Source of the DNA: JAOUEE01 sp051011595 | Lineage (GTDB): Bacteria > Actinomycetota > Acidimicrobiia > Acidimicrobiales > SHLQ01 | Assembly (NCBI GenBank): GCA_051011595.1 | Contig: JBPCTQ010000023.1 | Location: 1-33,792, forward strand | DNA: 33,792 nt | Direction of reading: 5' to 3' | In this document: piece by piece, positions 22,822 to 30,719 of the stretch | Layout of the letters: each line of letters begins with the position of its first letter | How positions within the stretch are numbered: the first letter of the stretch is position 1 | Translations under genes and position numbers: made by a program | The notes under the pieces: generated by a model | The model's database searches: none | Seen by the model: the letters and a program-made list of their open reading frames with translations, nothing else | Told to the model about the DNA's origin: nothing

Positions 22822-23684
22822 TCGAGGATCCCCTGCTGGGCGGGTGGGTCGGTGCGGTCGCGGATCGAGTCCAGCCGGGCGGCGATGGGATCGATGAAGT
22901 CGTCGTCGGTGTGCACCCAGAACTGCTTGTCCACCACGGCGTCGTGCACCAGGTCGGCCACCATGTCCGGCGACTTGGCATGGGTGGAGACCATCTCGAT
23001 GACGGCTTCGATACGCGCCTGATCCTCGGCCGAGGCGGGTTCGGGGATGAGCTGTCCTCCCGGCGCCTGGAGTTCCTCGGGACGGTTGCGGTCGGACTGG
23101 AAGATGTTGGTCATCACCAGCCCGGGGCACAGGCACGTCACCCCCACGTTCGACTCCGCCTCTCGTAGCTCGGCGAAGAGGGTCTCGGCGATGGCGACGG
23201 CGGCGTGTTTGGTGGTGTTGTACGGCCCCATCGACGGGTACGACAAGAGGCCGGCCACCGATGCCGTGATCACCACGTGACCACGATCGCGGGCCTTGAG
23301 GCCGGGCAGGAACGAGGAGATTCCGTGGATGATGCCCCAGAGGTTGACGTTCAGGGTCCAGGCCCAGTCATTGGTCGTGAGGGTGTCCATGGGGCCGTTC
23401 CCCCCACCCACCCCCGCATTGAGACAGACCACGTCGGCACCACCGAGCTCGTCGGCGGCGGTCACCAACGCCGGCCAGGAGTCTTCGGCCGACACATCGG
23501 TGCGAACGCCCACCGCCTGGTAGTTGGCCTCGGTGAGCTCGGCCACGGTGGCGTCGAGCACCGGCTCCTCGATGTCGCCGAGCACCAGGTTCATGCCTGC
23601 CTGCCCGAATCGGTGGGCGAAGGAGCGGCCCATTCCACTCGCGCCCCCGGTGATGACGGCGGTCTTTCCGGTCAGATCCTGCAT
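22809..23684 (-). CDS. Short-chain dehydrogenase/reductase
   Basis: An NAD(P)-dependent oxidoreductase of the classical SDR family, 291 residues. The cofactor loop is TGGASGMG (12-19), with Asp37 in LGDIEEP favouring NAD. CLNAGVG contains the structural Asn89. The catalytic set is Ser142 in ITASVAG, Tyr155 and Lys159 in PYNTTKHA, and CPGLVMTNIF follows. A roughly 80-residue C-terminal extension (about 212-291) is longer than in most classical SDRs and contains a metal-poor, acidic HTDDDFIDPIAARLD region. The ATG at 23684 has an excellent GAGGAGG ribosome-binding site, so the longer upstream frame, antisense to the intergenic region, is rejected. The substrate is unknown, probably a hydroxyacyl or steroid-like alcohol. 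Confidence 0.9.
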   Translation of the reverse strand: MQDLTGKTAVITGGASGMGRSFAHRFGQAGMNLVLGDIEEPVLDATVAELTEANYQAVGVRTDVSAEDSWPALVTAADELGGADVVCLNAGVGGGNGPMDTLTTNDWAWTLNVNLWGIIHGISSFLPGLKARDRGHVVITASVAGLLSYPSMGPYNTTKHAAVAIAETLFAELREAESNVGVTCLCPGLVMTNIFQSDRNRPEELQAPGGQLIPEPASAEDQARIEAVIEMVSTHAKSPDMVADLVHDAVVDKQFWVHTDDDFIDPIAARLDSIRDRTDPPAQQGILDQYR

Positions 23685-23710
23685 ACCTGCCTCCTCGACG
23701 ATGGTGAGCG

Positions 23711-23716
23711 ACTGTA
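23711..23716 (-). promoter_or_regulatory. -10 element of the SDR gene
   Basis: The minus strand reads TACAGT (TANNNT), about 26 bases before ATG 23684. It gives a short leader carrying GAGGAGG, so this gene uses a conventional Shine-Dalgarno leader. Confidence 0.45.
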
Positions 23717-23723
23717 GGCGGCT

Positions 23724-23736
23724 CCCCCGTCGGGGG
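23724..23736 (-). terminator. Hairpin after the mycothione reductase gene
   Basis: CCCCC-GAC-GGGGG on the minus strand immediately follows the mycothione reductase stop and precedes the SDR promoter. It is a compact GC stem without a U-run, so a weak terminator candidate. Confidence 0.35.
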
Positions 23737-25098
23737 TCACAAGCCGAGCAGGGCGTTCTCGACCACCTCGCTGAGGGCAGGGTGGGCGTAGAGCTGACCG
23801 CGGGCCATCTCGTCGACCGTCTGGCCGAACCGCATGCCCTGGATGAGCTGCTGGATGAGGGTTGATGCCTGCGGGCCGATGATGTGCGCACCCAGCAGGA
23901 GGCGCGTGTCGGCATCGGCAATGAGCTTCACGAAGCTTTCGGTGTCTTCCATGGCCCAGCCGTAGGCGACGTCGCCGTAGTGCTGGATCTTGGCCGTGTA
24001 GCGAAGTCCCTGCTCGTGGGCGTCGCGTTCGGTCAGCCCGACCGACGCCACCTGCGGGTGCCCGAACACCGCGTGTGGCGTGTGGCCCAGGTCGACGCTG
24101 ATCAAGTCGTCGGGATGGGCCAGGTTGTGCGCTACCACCCTTGCCTCGGCGTTGGCGGTGTGCTTGAGCTGCATCGGGTTGGTGATGTCGCCGAGTGCCC
24201 ACACCCCCTCTACGTTGGTTCGCATCTGGGGATCGGTGATGACGTAGCCGGATTGATCGAGCGCAACCCCGAGTGCATCGAGGCCCAGGTGATCCGAGTT
24301 GGGTCGACGGCCGGTGGCCACCAACAAGGTGTCGCCCCGCACGGTGCGGTGATCGCCGTCGATGGACACATCGACCTCGTATCCGGTGTGGTCGCGCCGC
24401 ACCGCGAGAACCTGGGTGTGCAACAGCACGTCGAAGCGATGCCGGTACACCTCGGTGAATCGCAGTCGGATGTCGTCATCCTCGGCCCGCAGCAGCGTTT
24501 CGGAACGGTTGATGATGGTGACGTCGGAGCCGAGACCGCCGAACACGTGTCCCATCTCCGAGGCGATGTAGCCGCCGCCGAGGACGATGAGGTGTCCGGG
24601 CAGCTCATCGACCCGCATGATGGTGTCGGACGTGTGGTATCCCGAATCGGCCAGACCGGGGATGTCGGGGGTGAACGACCGGGCGCCGGCGGCCAATACG
24701 ACTCGGTCGGCGGTCACCGTCTCGTCGCCCACGTTCAGTTTCCGCGGCCCGACGAAACGACCCTCCCCGCGGTAGACGGTGACGTTTGCGCAGCCATCGG
24801 TGCGGTAGGTCTCACCGCCGGTGGCGATGGGATCGATGCGACCGAACACCCGGTCGCGAATGGCGGGCCAATCGGCGCCGTCGAAGCTGGTCTGGAGGCC
24901 CAGTTCGGGTCCCCGTCGGGCCAACTCGGCCACCTCGGCGGCGTAGACGAACATCTTGGACGGGATACACCCCACGTTGAGACAGGTGCCGCCGAAGACA
25001 CCCTTTTCGACAATGGCGACCTTCCAGTCATCGAAGTCGGGGGTGATGACCGAGTTCCCGGAACCGGTGCCGACGATGAGGAGGTCGTAGTGCGTCAC
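23737..25098 (-). CDS. mtr: Mycothione reductase
   Basis: The flavoprotein disulfide reductase that restores mycothiol from mycothione using NADPH, maintaining the actinobacterial thiol buffer. At 453 residues it is the same size as Rv2855. FAD binding: IVGTGSGNS (8-16). The redox-active pair is Cys39 and Cys44 in GGTCLNVGCIPSK. VFGRIDPIATGGE, YHTSDTIMRVDELP, KIQHYGDVAYGWAMEDTESF and the active-site His439/Glu444 in HPALSEVVENALLGL match mycothione reductase specifically rather than dihydrolipoamide dehydrogenase. GTG 25098 is preceded at seven bases by a TACCCT -10. It is not in the glycine-cleavage operon and should not be mistaken for the L protein. Confidence 0.92.
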   Translation of the reverse strand: MTHYDLLIVGTGSGNSVITPDFDDWKVAIVEKGVFGGTCLNVGCIPSKMFVYAAEVAELARRGPELGLQTSFDGADWPAIRDRVFGRIDPIATGGETYRTDGCANVTVYRGEGRFVGPRKLNVGDETVTADRVVLAAGARSFTPDIPGLADSGYHTSDTIMRVDELPGHLIVLGGGYIASEMGHVFGGLGSDVTIINRSETLLRAEDDDIRLRFTEVYRHRFDVLLHTQVLAVRRDHTGYEVDVSIDGDHRTVRGDTLLVATGRRPNSDHLGLDALGVALDQSGYVITDPQMRTNVEGVWALGDITNPMQLKHTANAEARVVAHNLAHPDDLISVDLGHTPHAVFGHPQVASVGLTERDAHEQGLRYTAKIQHYGDVAYGWAMEDTESFVKLIADADTRLLLGAHIIGPQASTLIQQLIQGMRFGQTVDEMARGQLYAHPALSEVVENALLGL

Positions 25099-25105
25099 CC
25101 GGGCG

Positions 25106-25111
25106 AGGGTA
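25106..25111 (-). promoter_or_regulatory. -10 element of mtr
   Basis: The minus strand reads TACCCT (TANNNT), ending seven bases before GTG 25098, a leaderless pattern that supports the GTG start. Confidence 0.5.
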
Positions 25112-25121
25112 GCGGTCGCTC

Positions 25122-25135
25122 ACCCGCAATCGGGT
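25122..25135 (-). terminator. Small hairpin after the NUDIX gene
   Basis: ACCCG-ATTG-CGGGT on the minus strand lies 15 bases after the NUDIX stop and just upstream of the mtr promoter, at the end of the acyl-CoA dehydrogenase operon. It has no U-run, so it is a tentative terminator. Confidence 0.3.
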
Positions 25136-25150
25136 TGTCGCGCCGGGTGC

Positions 25151-25693
25151 TCAGGTGAGGAATTCGTCGGGGGGAAGGGGAGTGATGGCCCGCTCGCCTC
25201 TGGCCACTGCCCGCCAGACGTCGAGCACCTGGGGGAAATGGCCGGGAAAGCCGATCGGTTCGACGGCTTCATCGGGTCCGAACCACCGGTAACCGCTGCT
25301 CTCGGCCGGATCGAGGTGGGGTGGGCCAGGGTCGTCGGTGCGGGCCAGGTAGTACACGTTCAGGGTGGTGGCCGGCGGCTCGGTCCCGTGGTAGAGGTCG
25401 CTCCACAAGCCCAACAACCCGACCAGTTCGACGTGGTAGCCGGTTTCTTCCAACAGCTCTCGGACCGCGGCGTGAGCCGGGTGTTCACCGTCCTCGCAGA
25501 ACCCACCGGGAATGTCCCAACAGCCCCGCCACGGGTCCTGGTCACGTTCGAGGAGCAGGACCTGCCCGTCTCGTTCGACCAGGGCACCACCACAGGGTTT
25601 GGGATTACGCCAGTGCCAGGTCGAACATCGAGGACACTGGAACGGTCGCAGTTGATTGACTTCGGCGCCGCAGTGCGAGCAGTGGACGAACAT
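25151..25693 (-). CDS. NUDIX hydrolase with N-terminal zinc ribbon
   Basis: A 180-residue protein that should cleave a nucleoside diphosphate linked to another group. An N-terminal four-cysteine ribbon (Cys5, Cys8, Cys20, Cys23) precedes the Nudix fold. The Nudix box is complete: Gly64-x5-Glu70-x7-Arg78-Glu79-x2-Glu82-Glu83-x-Gly85 in GGFCEDGE...RELLEETGY. The ribbon plus Nudix layout resembles NudC-type NADH pyrophosphatases, but NudC's SQPWPFPxS motif is absent, so that specificity is not assigned. It starts nine bases after the preceding stop as the last gene of a four-gene operon with two acyl-CoA dehydrogenases. A role in CoA or FAD/NAD metabolism is possible but inferred. Confidence 0.87.
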   Translation of the reverse strand: MFVHCSHCGAEVNQLRPFQCPRCSTWHWRNPKPCGGALVERDGQVLLLERDQDPWRGCWDIPGGFCEDGEHPAHAAVRELLEETGYHVELVGLLGLWSDLYHGTEPPATTLNVYYLARTDDPGPPHLDPAESSGYRWFGPDEAVEPIGFPGHFPQVLDVWRAVARGERAITPLPPDEFLT

Positions 25694-25702
25694 CGTGGGG
25701 CC

Positions 25703-26578
25703 TCAGTCGGCGGGGGCCGACAGGCGGCGGATGAGCGCTGAGCAGTCCCAACGGGCCCCACCCTGTTCGGCCAGCTCGTCGTAGTACGAGGCCACCAATC
25801 GAGTGACCGACAGATCGGCGTCGAGCCGTTCTCCCTCGTCGAGGCAGATACCCAGGTCCTTCTGCATCCACTCGACGGCGAAGCCGAAATCGAACTCGTC
25901 GGCCACCATGGTGGCGCCCCGATTGGCCATGTACCAGGAGCCCGCGGCTCCGTGAGTGATCGTGTCCAGCACCTTGTCCATGTCGAGGTGAGCCCGTTGA
26001 CCGAAGGCGAGGGCCTCACTGAGGCCTTCGATGAGCCCGGCGATGGCGATCTGGTTCACCATCTTGGTGAGTTGTCCCGACCCGGCCGGGCCGATGAGGG
26101 TGCGAGCCTGGCTGTAGGCGGCCATCACCGGCTCGACCGCCGCGAAGTGTGCCGGCTCGCCGCCCGCCATGATGGTGAGGATGCCCTGCTCGGCGCCGCT
26201 CTGGCCGCCGCTGATCGGTGCGTCGACGAAGCCGACACCGGCCTCGGCGCACACCGCGTGCAGCTCTCGGGCGAGCGCAGCGGAGGCGGTGCTGTGATCG
26301 ACCAGCACCGTCCCGGGGGCCATGGCCGCAAGGGCTCCGTCGGCGCCGAGGGCCACCTGCCGAACGTCGTCGTCGTTGCCCACACACATGAATACCGCAT
26401 CGGCGTCGGCGGCGGCCTCGGCGGGTGTCGACCCCACCCGGCCTTCGTGCTGCTCGACCCAGTGGTCGGCCCTGGTAGCGGTGCGGTTGTAGACCGTGAC
26501 CTGATGGCCCGCGGTGGCGAGATGCCCGGCCATGGGGTGACCCATCACACCGAGCCCGAGAAACGCGGCGACGGCCAC
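25703..26578 (-). CDS. 3-hydroxyisobutyrate dehydrogenase-family NAD(P)-dependent oxidoreductase
   Basis: A 291-residue beta-hydroxyacid dehydrogenase. The N-terminal nucleotide loop is FLGLGVMGHPMAGHL (6-20). DHSTAS and the substrate motif DAPISGGQSGAEQGILTIMAGG (split here as DAPISGGQSG and GILTIMAGG) fall near 119-140. The catalytic lysine is Lys172 in LTKMVNQ. NRTATRAD after the second strand suggests NADP preference (Arg32, Arg36). The family includes 3-hydroxyisobutyrate, tartronate semialdehyde and glyoxylate/succinic semialdehyde reductases. Location directly after two acyl-CoA dehydrogenases (3-bp gap) makes a hydroxyacid step in branched-chain or valine-like catabolism reasonable, but this is inference. 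Confidence 0.88.
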   Translation of the reverse strand: MAVAAFLGLGVMGHPMAGHLATAGHQVTVYNRTATRADHWVEQHEGRVGSTPAEAAADADAVFMCVGNDDDVRQVALGADGALAAMAPGTVLVDHSTASAALARELHAVCAEAGVGFVDAPISGGQSGAEQGILTIMAGGEPAHFAAVEPVMAAYSQARTLIGPAGSGQLTKMVNQIAIAGLIEGLSEALAFGQRAHLDMDKVLDTITHGAAGSWYMANRGATMVADEFDFGFAVEWMQKDLGICLDEGERLDADLSVTRLVASYYDELAEQGGARWDCSALIRRLSAPAD

Positions 26579-26581
26579 CGG

Positions 26582-27658
26582 TCAGCCGGCCAGTCGGGCC
26601 CCGAGGGCCCGGAGCTGGCGGGTACCGGTACCGAGCGACACGGTGAGGTGTTTGCTCCAGAGTGTGTACCGAAAGAGTGGGTAGTCGATGCTGACACCCA
26701 TGCCGCCATGGCAGTGCTGGGTGGCGTGGACCACGTCCTGGGCCCGCTCGCTGGCCCACCACTTGGCCACCAGAACCTCGTCGTCGGCCGGAAGATCGTG
26801 GGCCAGGCGCCACAGGGTGGCGGCCGTGGTGAGGCGTATTCCGTTGACGTTGATGTACTGGTCGGCCAGGCGCTGGGTGACGGCTTGGAAGGTGGCGATC
26901 GGTCGACCGAACTGCTGACGCTCGCTGGTGTACTCCGCGGTCAGCCGAAGCGCGGTCTCGCTCACCCCCACCTGCGTCGCACACAACCCGGCCAGGTGCC
27001 GGTCGATCAGCCAGTCGACCCCGCCGTCGCCGAGCTGCTCGGCCGGAGTCGAGTCGAAGGTCAGCTCGTGCACCGGTTCGAGGCGGGTGCTGGTGGAAGC
27101 GGTGGCGGTGATGCCGTGGGCCGCTCGGTCGACGATGAACAGCTGGGGCGCGCCATCGTCGTCGAGTGCGGTGACCACGATCTGGTCGGCGGGTTCGGCG
27201 AACTCCACCACCGTCTTGGTGCCTGTCAGGGTGCCGCCATCGACCTGAGCGCGCGGAGTGCGGACCTCGTCGTCGTACGGTTCCTGGACGGCCACGGTGA
27301 GCACGCGGGAACCATCGATCACTCCGGGAAGCAGCCGCTGGCGCTGTTCCGTCGAGCCGTGGTGGTCGATGGCCAGGCCGGCCAGGGTGGTGGGGAGCAG
27401 GGGGAGCGGTGCCACATGGGCCCCTTGGGCTCGCAACAGTTGCCCCCACACCACCAGGTCTTGACCGCCGCCACCGACGTCTTCGGCCAGGGCGACACCG
27501 ACCAGGCCCGCCTTGGCCACCTCGGCGTAGGTCGCCCGGTCGAACCACTCCGAGCCGGCTTCGACCTCGCGCAGCCGTTCCATGTCGAGTTTGTCGCCGA
27601 GGATCTGTGATGCCAGATCGAAGACGGCCTGTTCGTTCTCGTCGAGCGTGAAGTCCAT
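26582..27658 (-). CDS. Acyl-CoA dehydrogenase, subunit-like (second of a pair)
   Basis: A FAD-dependent acyl-CoA dehydrogenase homologue of 358 residues, shorter than canonical enzymes (about 385). Recognisable parts are MDFTLDENEQAVFDLASQIL, LVGVALAEDVGGGG, VGVSETALRLTAEYTSERQQFGRPIATFQAVTQRLADQ (about 229-262) and CHGGMGVSIDYPLFRYTLWSK. The usual Glu of the YEGT loop is absent (SLGTGT instead). This is a feature of actinobacterial FadE subunits that form alpha2beta2 heterotetramers. ATG 27658 is chosen because the longer frame extends into the preceding gene. The ten-base gap to the upstream acyl-CoA dehydrogenase gene supports a heteromeric enzyme. Confidence 0.88.
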   Translation of the reverse strand: MDFTLDENEQAVFDLASQILGDKLDMERLREVEAGSEWFDRATYAEVAKAGLVGVALAEDVGGGGQDLVVWGQLLRAQGAHVAPLPLLPTTLAGLAIDHHGSTEQRQRLLPGVIDGSRVLTVAVQEPYDDEVRTPRAQVDGGTLTGTKTVVEFAEPADQIVVTALDDDGAPQLFIVDRAAHGITATASTSTRLEPVHELTFDSTPAEQLGDGGVDWLIDRHLAGLCATQVGVSETALRLTAEYTSERQQFGRPIATFQAVTQRLADQYINVNGIRLTTAATLWRLAHDLPADDEVLVAKWWASERAQDVVHATQHCHGGMGVSIDYPLFRYTLWSKHLTVSLGTGTRQLRALGARLAG

Positions 27659-27668
27659 TGGTATTGCG

Positions 27669-28844
27669 TCACTTCCGTCGTTGTTCGCGGGGCAGGCCGA
27701 GCCCGGCCATCCCGATGATGTCGCGCTGGATCTCGTTGGTGCCGCCTCCGAAGGTGAGCACCCACACGCTGCGGTAACTGGCCTCCACCTGGCCGGCCAG
27801 CGTGTCGGCATCCCGCAGATGAGCCGACGCACCGAGAATCTCGGTGAGCAGGAGGTAGATCCGATGCATCGACTCCGAGCCGTGCACCTTGATACTGGAG
27901 GCGTCGGCCGGGTTGAGCCGGTCATGGGAGTTGTCGAACGCGACCTTCCAGTTCAACAGGTCGAGGAAGTCGACCAGGGCCTTGGCTTCGGCCAGCTTGA
28001 GCTGCACCCACTCCTGGTCGATCACGCGACGCCCGTCGGCCAGTTCGGTCTCGGTCGCCCATGTCACCGCTCGATCCACCAGGTGGAGCAGTCGGCCCGA
28101 GGAACACAACGAGACCCGCTCGTGGTTGAGCTGGCTGGTGATCAGATTCCAGCCGCCGTTGAGCTCGCCCACCATGGCCGAGTGGGGAACCCGAACATCG
28201 TCGTAGAAGGTGGCCGTGGTGTGGGCCTGGCCGAACGTCTCGAACGGTTGGATCGTGAATCCGTCGGCGTCGGCGGGTACCAGGAACATGGTGATCCCCT
28301 TGTGCGCTCGGGCGTCGGGATCGGTTCGGGCCGCCAGCCAGATGTAGTCGGCGTTGTAGGCCAGGCTGGTGTACAGCTTCTGGCCGTTGATCACCCATTC
28401 GTCACCGTCCTTGACGGCGCGGGTCTGGAGGGCAGCCAGGTCGGTTCCGGCTTCGGGTTCGCTGTAACCGATGGAGAAGTGCATCTCACCGGCCAGCACC
28501 TTGGGAAGGAAGAACTCCCGCTGCTCGTCGCTCCCGAAGTTCCGCAGCGTGGGGCCCACCGTGTTGGTGGTCAGGAAGGGGATGGGACAGCCCGCGGCCT
28601 GTGACTCGTTGAAGAAGATGTACTGCTCGATCGGCGTGAAACCCTTGCCGCCCCACTCGGTGGGCCATCCCACTCCCAGCCAGCCGTCGGCTCCCACCTG
28701 ACGGATGAGGGCCTTGTACTCGGGGTTCTCCTCGAACTCCGCGCTGCTGACCCGACCCTTCACATCGTCGGTCATCAGGTCGGCGAAGTACTGGCGCAGC
28801 TCGAGCTGAAGGTCCTTTTGATCATCCGTGAGATCGACGTGCAT
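27669..28844 (-). CDS. Acyl-CoA dehydrogenase (first of a pair)
   Basis: A 391-residue flavoprotein that introduces an alpha,beta double bond into an acyl-CoA. It shows FSIGYSEPEAGTDLAALQTRA (about 123-143), the FAD/substrate region, GQKLYTSLAYNADYIWLAA, and the C-terminal TFGGGTNEIQRDIIGMAGLGLPR. The Glu usually found in the YEGT loop is Gly here. An alternative base could come from NHERVSLCSS, as in FadE26/27- or FadE28/29-type sterol enzymes. The start has a GGGGAG ribosome-binding site eight bases upstream. It is the first gene of a tight minus-strand operon (FadE, FadE, hydroxyacid dehydrogenase, NUDIX) with gaps of 10, 3 and 9 bp. Confidence 0.92.
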   Translation of the reverse strand: MHVDLTDDQKDLQLELRQYFADLMTDDVKGRVSSAEFEENPEYKALIRQVGADGWLGVGWPTEWGGKGFTPIEQYIFFNESQAAGCPIPFLTTNTVGPTLRNFGSDEQREFFLPKVLAGEMHFSIGYSEPEAGTDLAALQTRAVKDGDEWVINGQKLYTSLAYNADYIWLAARTDPDARAHKGITMFLVPADADGFTIQPFETFGQAHTTATFYDDVRVPHSAMVGELNGGWNLITSQLNHERVSLCSSGRLLHLVDRAVTWATETELADGRRVIDQEWVQLKLAEAKALVDFLDLLNWKVAFDNSHDRLNPADASSIKVHGSESMHRIYLLLTEILGASAHLRDADTLAGQVEASYRSVWVLTFGGGTNEIQRDIIGMAGLGLPREQRRK

Positions 28845-28924
28845 GCAGGCTCCCCGGGGGACGTGCGGTCCGGCGTCGATGATCGCAGCAGATCCGGGCT
28901 TCTGTCAGGTCGAGAACCGGGGGG

Positions 28925-29707
28925 TCAGACGGCAGTGGTGGTGCTGGCCAGATCGCGCCACCGGAGCGGGGCCGCGTCGAGCCGCTGCACCGCGCTCTCG
29001 ATGCCGAGTCGCTCGTTGTTGCGCCACGGCTCGGTTGTCCCGGGATGACAACCGATCTCCAGGCTGCCTTCGATGGAGGTGTCGATGTGGGTCCACCACT
29101 CGACATCGGGGTCGCCGTCGGCCATGAAGAAGTGGTCGGACGTGGTCCAACGCCCGCGGATCCGCCGGGTCAGGGCCGGGCCGAACCACGCCGAAGGTCG
29201 ACGGGAGACCGATCCGACGAACTGATCCTGAGGTCGGCGAACGGTGTGGATGCCGAAGTGGGGGAGGACCTGCTCGAGGGCCCGTCCGAAGCCCGGGTAC
29301 TTGTGCAGATGTTTGTGTGAGTCGACGTAGTCGATGGCGACACCGTGGTCGATCACTCGCTGGAGCTGGGCGGTCATCTCGGCCACCAGCTGCTCGGTGG
29401 GAAAACGACCGGTCGCGGCGCCGATCTGGGCTGGTCGTCCGGGCAGGAAGCAGCCGGTTTCGTCGACCAGGTCGGGGACCTCCCGAGCGGGCAGGATGGG
29501 AGCCTCGGTGTCATCGCGGGTGAAGGTGAGGTGGACCCCCCACCCGTGTTCGGGGTGATCGGCCGCGTAGTCGAGGGCCTGTGAGGTGGCGGCCACGTTG
29601 GCCATGATCGAGGCGTTCCGGATGATGCCCCGTTCGAGCAGATCGATGGTGGTGACGACCGTGTCTTCGTCCCAGCCGAAGTCGTCGGCGGTCGTCAGCA
29701 ACATCAT
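28925..29707 (-). CDS. YdjC/ChbG-family carbohydrate deacetylase-like protein
   Basis: A 260-residue TIM-barrel-like protein. Members such as ChbG remove N-acetyl groups from chitooligosaccharides, while HpnK-like members act in lipid glycosylation pathways. The metal site is readable: TTADDFGWDED (Asp8/Asp9), GVHLTF (His59) and DSHKHLHKYP (His131, with His133/His135). IGCHPG near residue 225 is also typical. It starts at ATG 29707 in an ATGA overlap with the stop of the WecB-type glycosyltransferase, so the two are co-translated. This pairing points to synthesis or tailoring of a cell-surface glycan rather than chitin use. Confidence 0.87.
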   Translation of the reverse strand: MMLLTTADDFGWDEDTVVTTIDLLERGIIRNASIMANVAATSQALDYAADHPEHGWGVHLTFTRDDTEAPILPAREVPDLVDETGCFLPGRPAQIGAATGRFPTEQLVAEMTAQLQRVIDHGVAIDYVDSHKHLHKYPGFGRALEQVLPHFGIHTVRRPQDQFVGSVSRRPSAWFGPALTRRIRGRWTTSDHFFMADGDPDVEWWTHIDTSIEGSLEIGCHPGTTEPWRNNERLGIESAVQRLDAAPLRWRDLASTTTAV

Positions 29708-30519
29708 GAGGAAGGTCGACGCCCGGCGCCGCGCGCCAATCGATAGAGGATCAACCAGGGCTCGACGAGGTAACGGTGGGCGACACGCGGAGCATCGTCC
29801 CAGAGCCGGAACATCCATTCGAGACCCAGCGGTCCGAGCCAACGCGGGGCCATGCGCAGCTCGCCGGCCACCAGGTCCATCATGGCCCCGGTGGTGATGA
29901 CGACCTGCGCGTCGAGCACCTCGATGTTGTCGTGGATCCAGCGCTCCTGGCGGCCCATGCCCATTCCGACCAGCAAGATGTCGGGTGCGTAGTCGTTGAT
30001 CTCGTGCACGACACGCCAGTTCTCGGGAGAGTCGGGCGCCGCATCGAAGTAGCCGTTGCGGGTGCGCAGATCGAGGCCGGGGTGGCGATCGAGCAGCTCG
30101 AGCGATCCCCGTTCACACACCTCGTCGGTGGAGCCGAGGTAGAAGACCTTCCAGCCGCGCACGATGGCCAGATCGAGCAGATCGGGGATCCAGTCGATAC
30201 AGCCGGTGCGATGGCGACCCGAGAGCTCGTATCCCTTCATCCGGCCCAGCCACAACAGTGGGGTGCCGTCGATGTGGACGAGCGTGCGCGGATGCTCGTG
30301 CAGGGCCGCGAAGGCCTGATCGGTCAGGTAGGTGTGGACACCGTGCATGTTCTGACTGGCGATGACGTACGGGCCGGACCGGCTCGTGGTGACATCGATG
30401 CAGAACTGGAAGATGTCTTCCGGGCTGAGGGCATTGAGGCGAGTTCGTAGCACCCGAAGGTCTATGAACTGGGGTTCCCGGAGGTCGATGACCTCAGGTG
30501 ACGCCTCCAGAGTTGTCAT
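29704..30519 (-). CDS. WecB/TagA/CpsF-family glycosyltransferase
   Basis: A GT26-family enzyme of 271 residues that transfers an N-acetyl-aminosugar (for example ManNAc from UDP-ManNAc) to a lipid-linked acceptor at the cytoplasmic membrane. Signatures include VIASQNMHGVHTYL, the DGTPLLWLGRMKG region (aspartate base near 90), VFYLGSTDEV, DILLVGMGMGRQERWI and the C-terminal APRWLGPLGLEWMFRLWDDAPRV. The C-terminal amphipathic stretch (LVEPWLILYRLARGAG) suits membrane association. ATG 30519 is chosen because a TACCCT -10 sits eight bases upstream; the in-frame TTG at 30528 would overlap that box. A radical SAM gene lies 200 bp upstream. Confidence 0.92.
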   Translation of the reverse strand: MTTLEASPEVIDLREPQFIDLRVLRTRLNALSPEDIFQFCIDVTTSRSGPYVIASQNMHGVHTYLTDQAFAALHEHPRTLVHIDGTPLLWLGRMKGYELSGRHRTGCIDWIPDLLDLAIVRGWKVFYLGSTDEVCERGSLELLDRHPGLDLRTRNGYFDAAPDSPENWRVVHEINDYAPDILLVGMGMGRQERWIHDNIEVLDAQVVITTGAMMDLVAGELRMAPRWLGPLGLEWMFRLWDDAPRVAHRYLVEPWLILYRLARGAGRRPSS

Positions 30520-30527
30520 GGGTTCCA

Positions 30528-30533
30528 AGGGTA
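30528..30533 (-). promoter_or_regulatory. -10 element of the WecB-type gene (proximal)
   Basis: The minus strand reads TACCCT (TANNNT), ending eight bases before ATG 30519. It is one of two candidate promoters for this operon; the other is at 30603-30608. Confidence 0.45.
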
Positions 30534-30557
30534 TGAAAGGGGTTGAGGATCAGGACA

Positions 30558-30592
30558 GTGCCAGGTGACCCAGCCGCCTGGGTCGAAGGCAC
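30558..30592 (-). promoter_or_regulatory. Bulged hairpin upstream of the glycosyltransferase operon
   Basis: Outer arms GTGCC/GGCAC (5 bp) enclose, across asymmetric internal loops, a perfect 7-bp stem GACCCAG/CTGGGTC with a 4-base loop. On the plus strand it is followed by TTTTT, which would suit a terminator there, but no plus-strand gene lies upstream. It is either a leader structure for the minus-strand operon or an operator. Confidence 0.45.
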
Positions 30593-30602
30593 CTTTTTCA
30601 CG

Positions 30603-30608
30603 AAAGTA
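30603..30608 (-). promoter_or_regulatory. Distal TACTTT -10 candidate
   Basis: The minus strand reads TACTTT, as does the candidate promoter of the upstream radical SAM gene, and both are followed within 20-30 bases by a hairpin with GACCC/GGGTC arms. A transcript from here would have a leader of about 75 bases. The rest of this 200-bp gap (30609-30719) shows nothing I can identify. Confidence 0.3.
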
Positions 30609-30719
30609 GTGATCGGCACACCCCAAAGACGCACGGGGGACCGAAAATGTCGCAATGATGATCGGGGGTGGGTGCTCGCCGCCCCCGACCCGGGGAAGCC
30701 TGGCGGGGAAGTGTGTCGG

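Noticed and set aside
23737..25098. Glycine-cleavage L protein (dihydrolipoamide dehydrogenase)
   Set aside because: VFGRIDPIA, YGDVAYGWAMEDT and HPALSEVVENALLGL match mycothione reductase rather than lipoamide dehydrogenase.
30557..30597. Plus-strand intrinsic terminator
   Set aside because: The hairpin and T-run look suitable, but no plus-strand gene exists between 22.8 kb and the right edge. It is listed instead as a leader or regulatory structure of the minus-strand operon.
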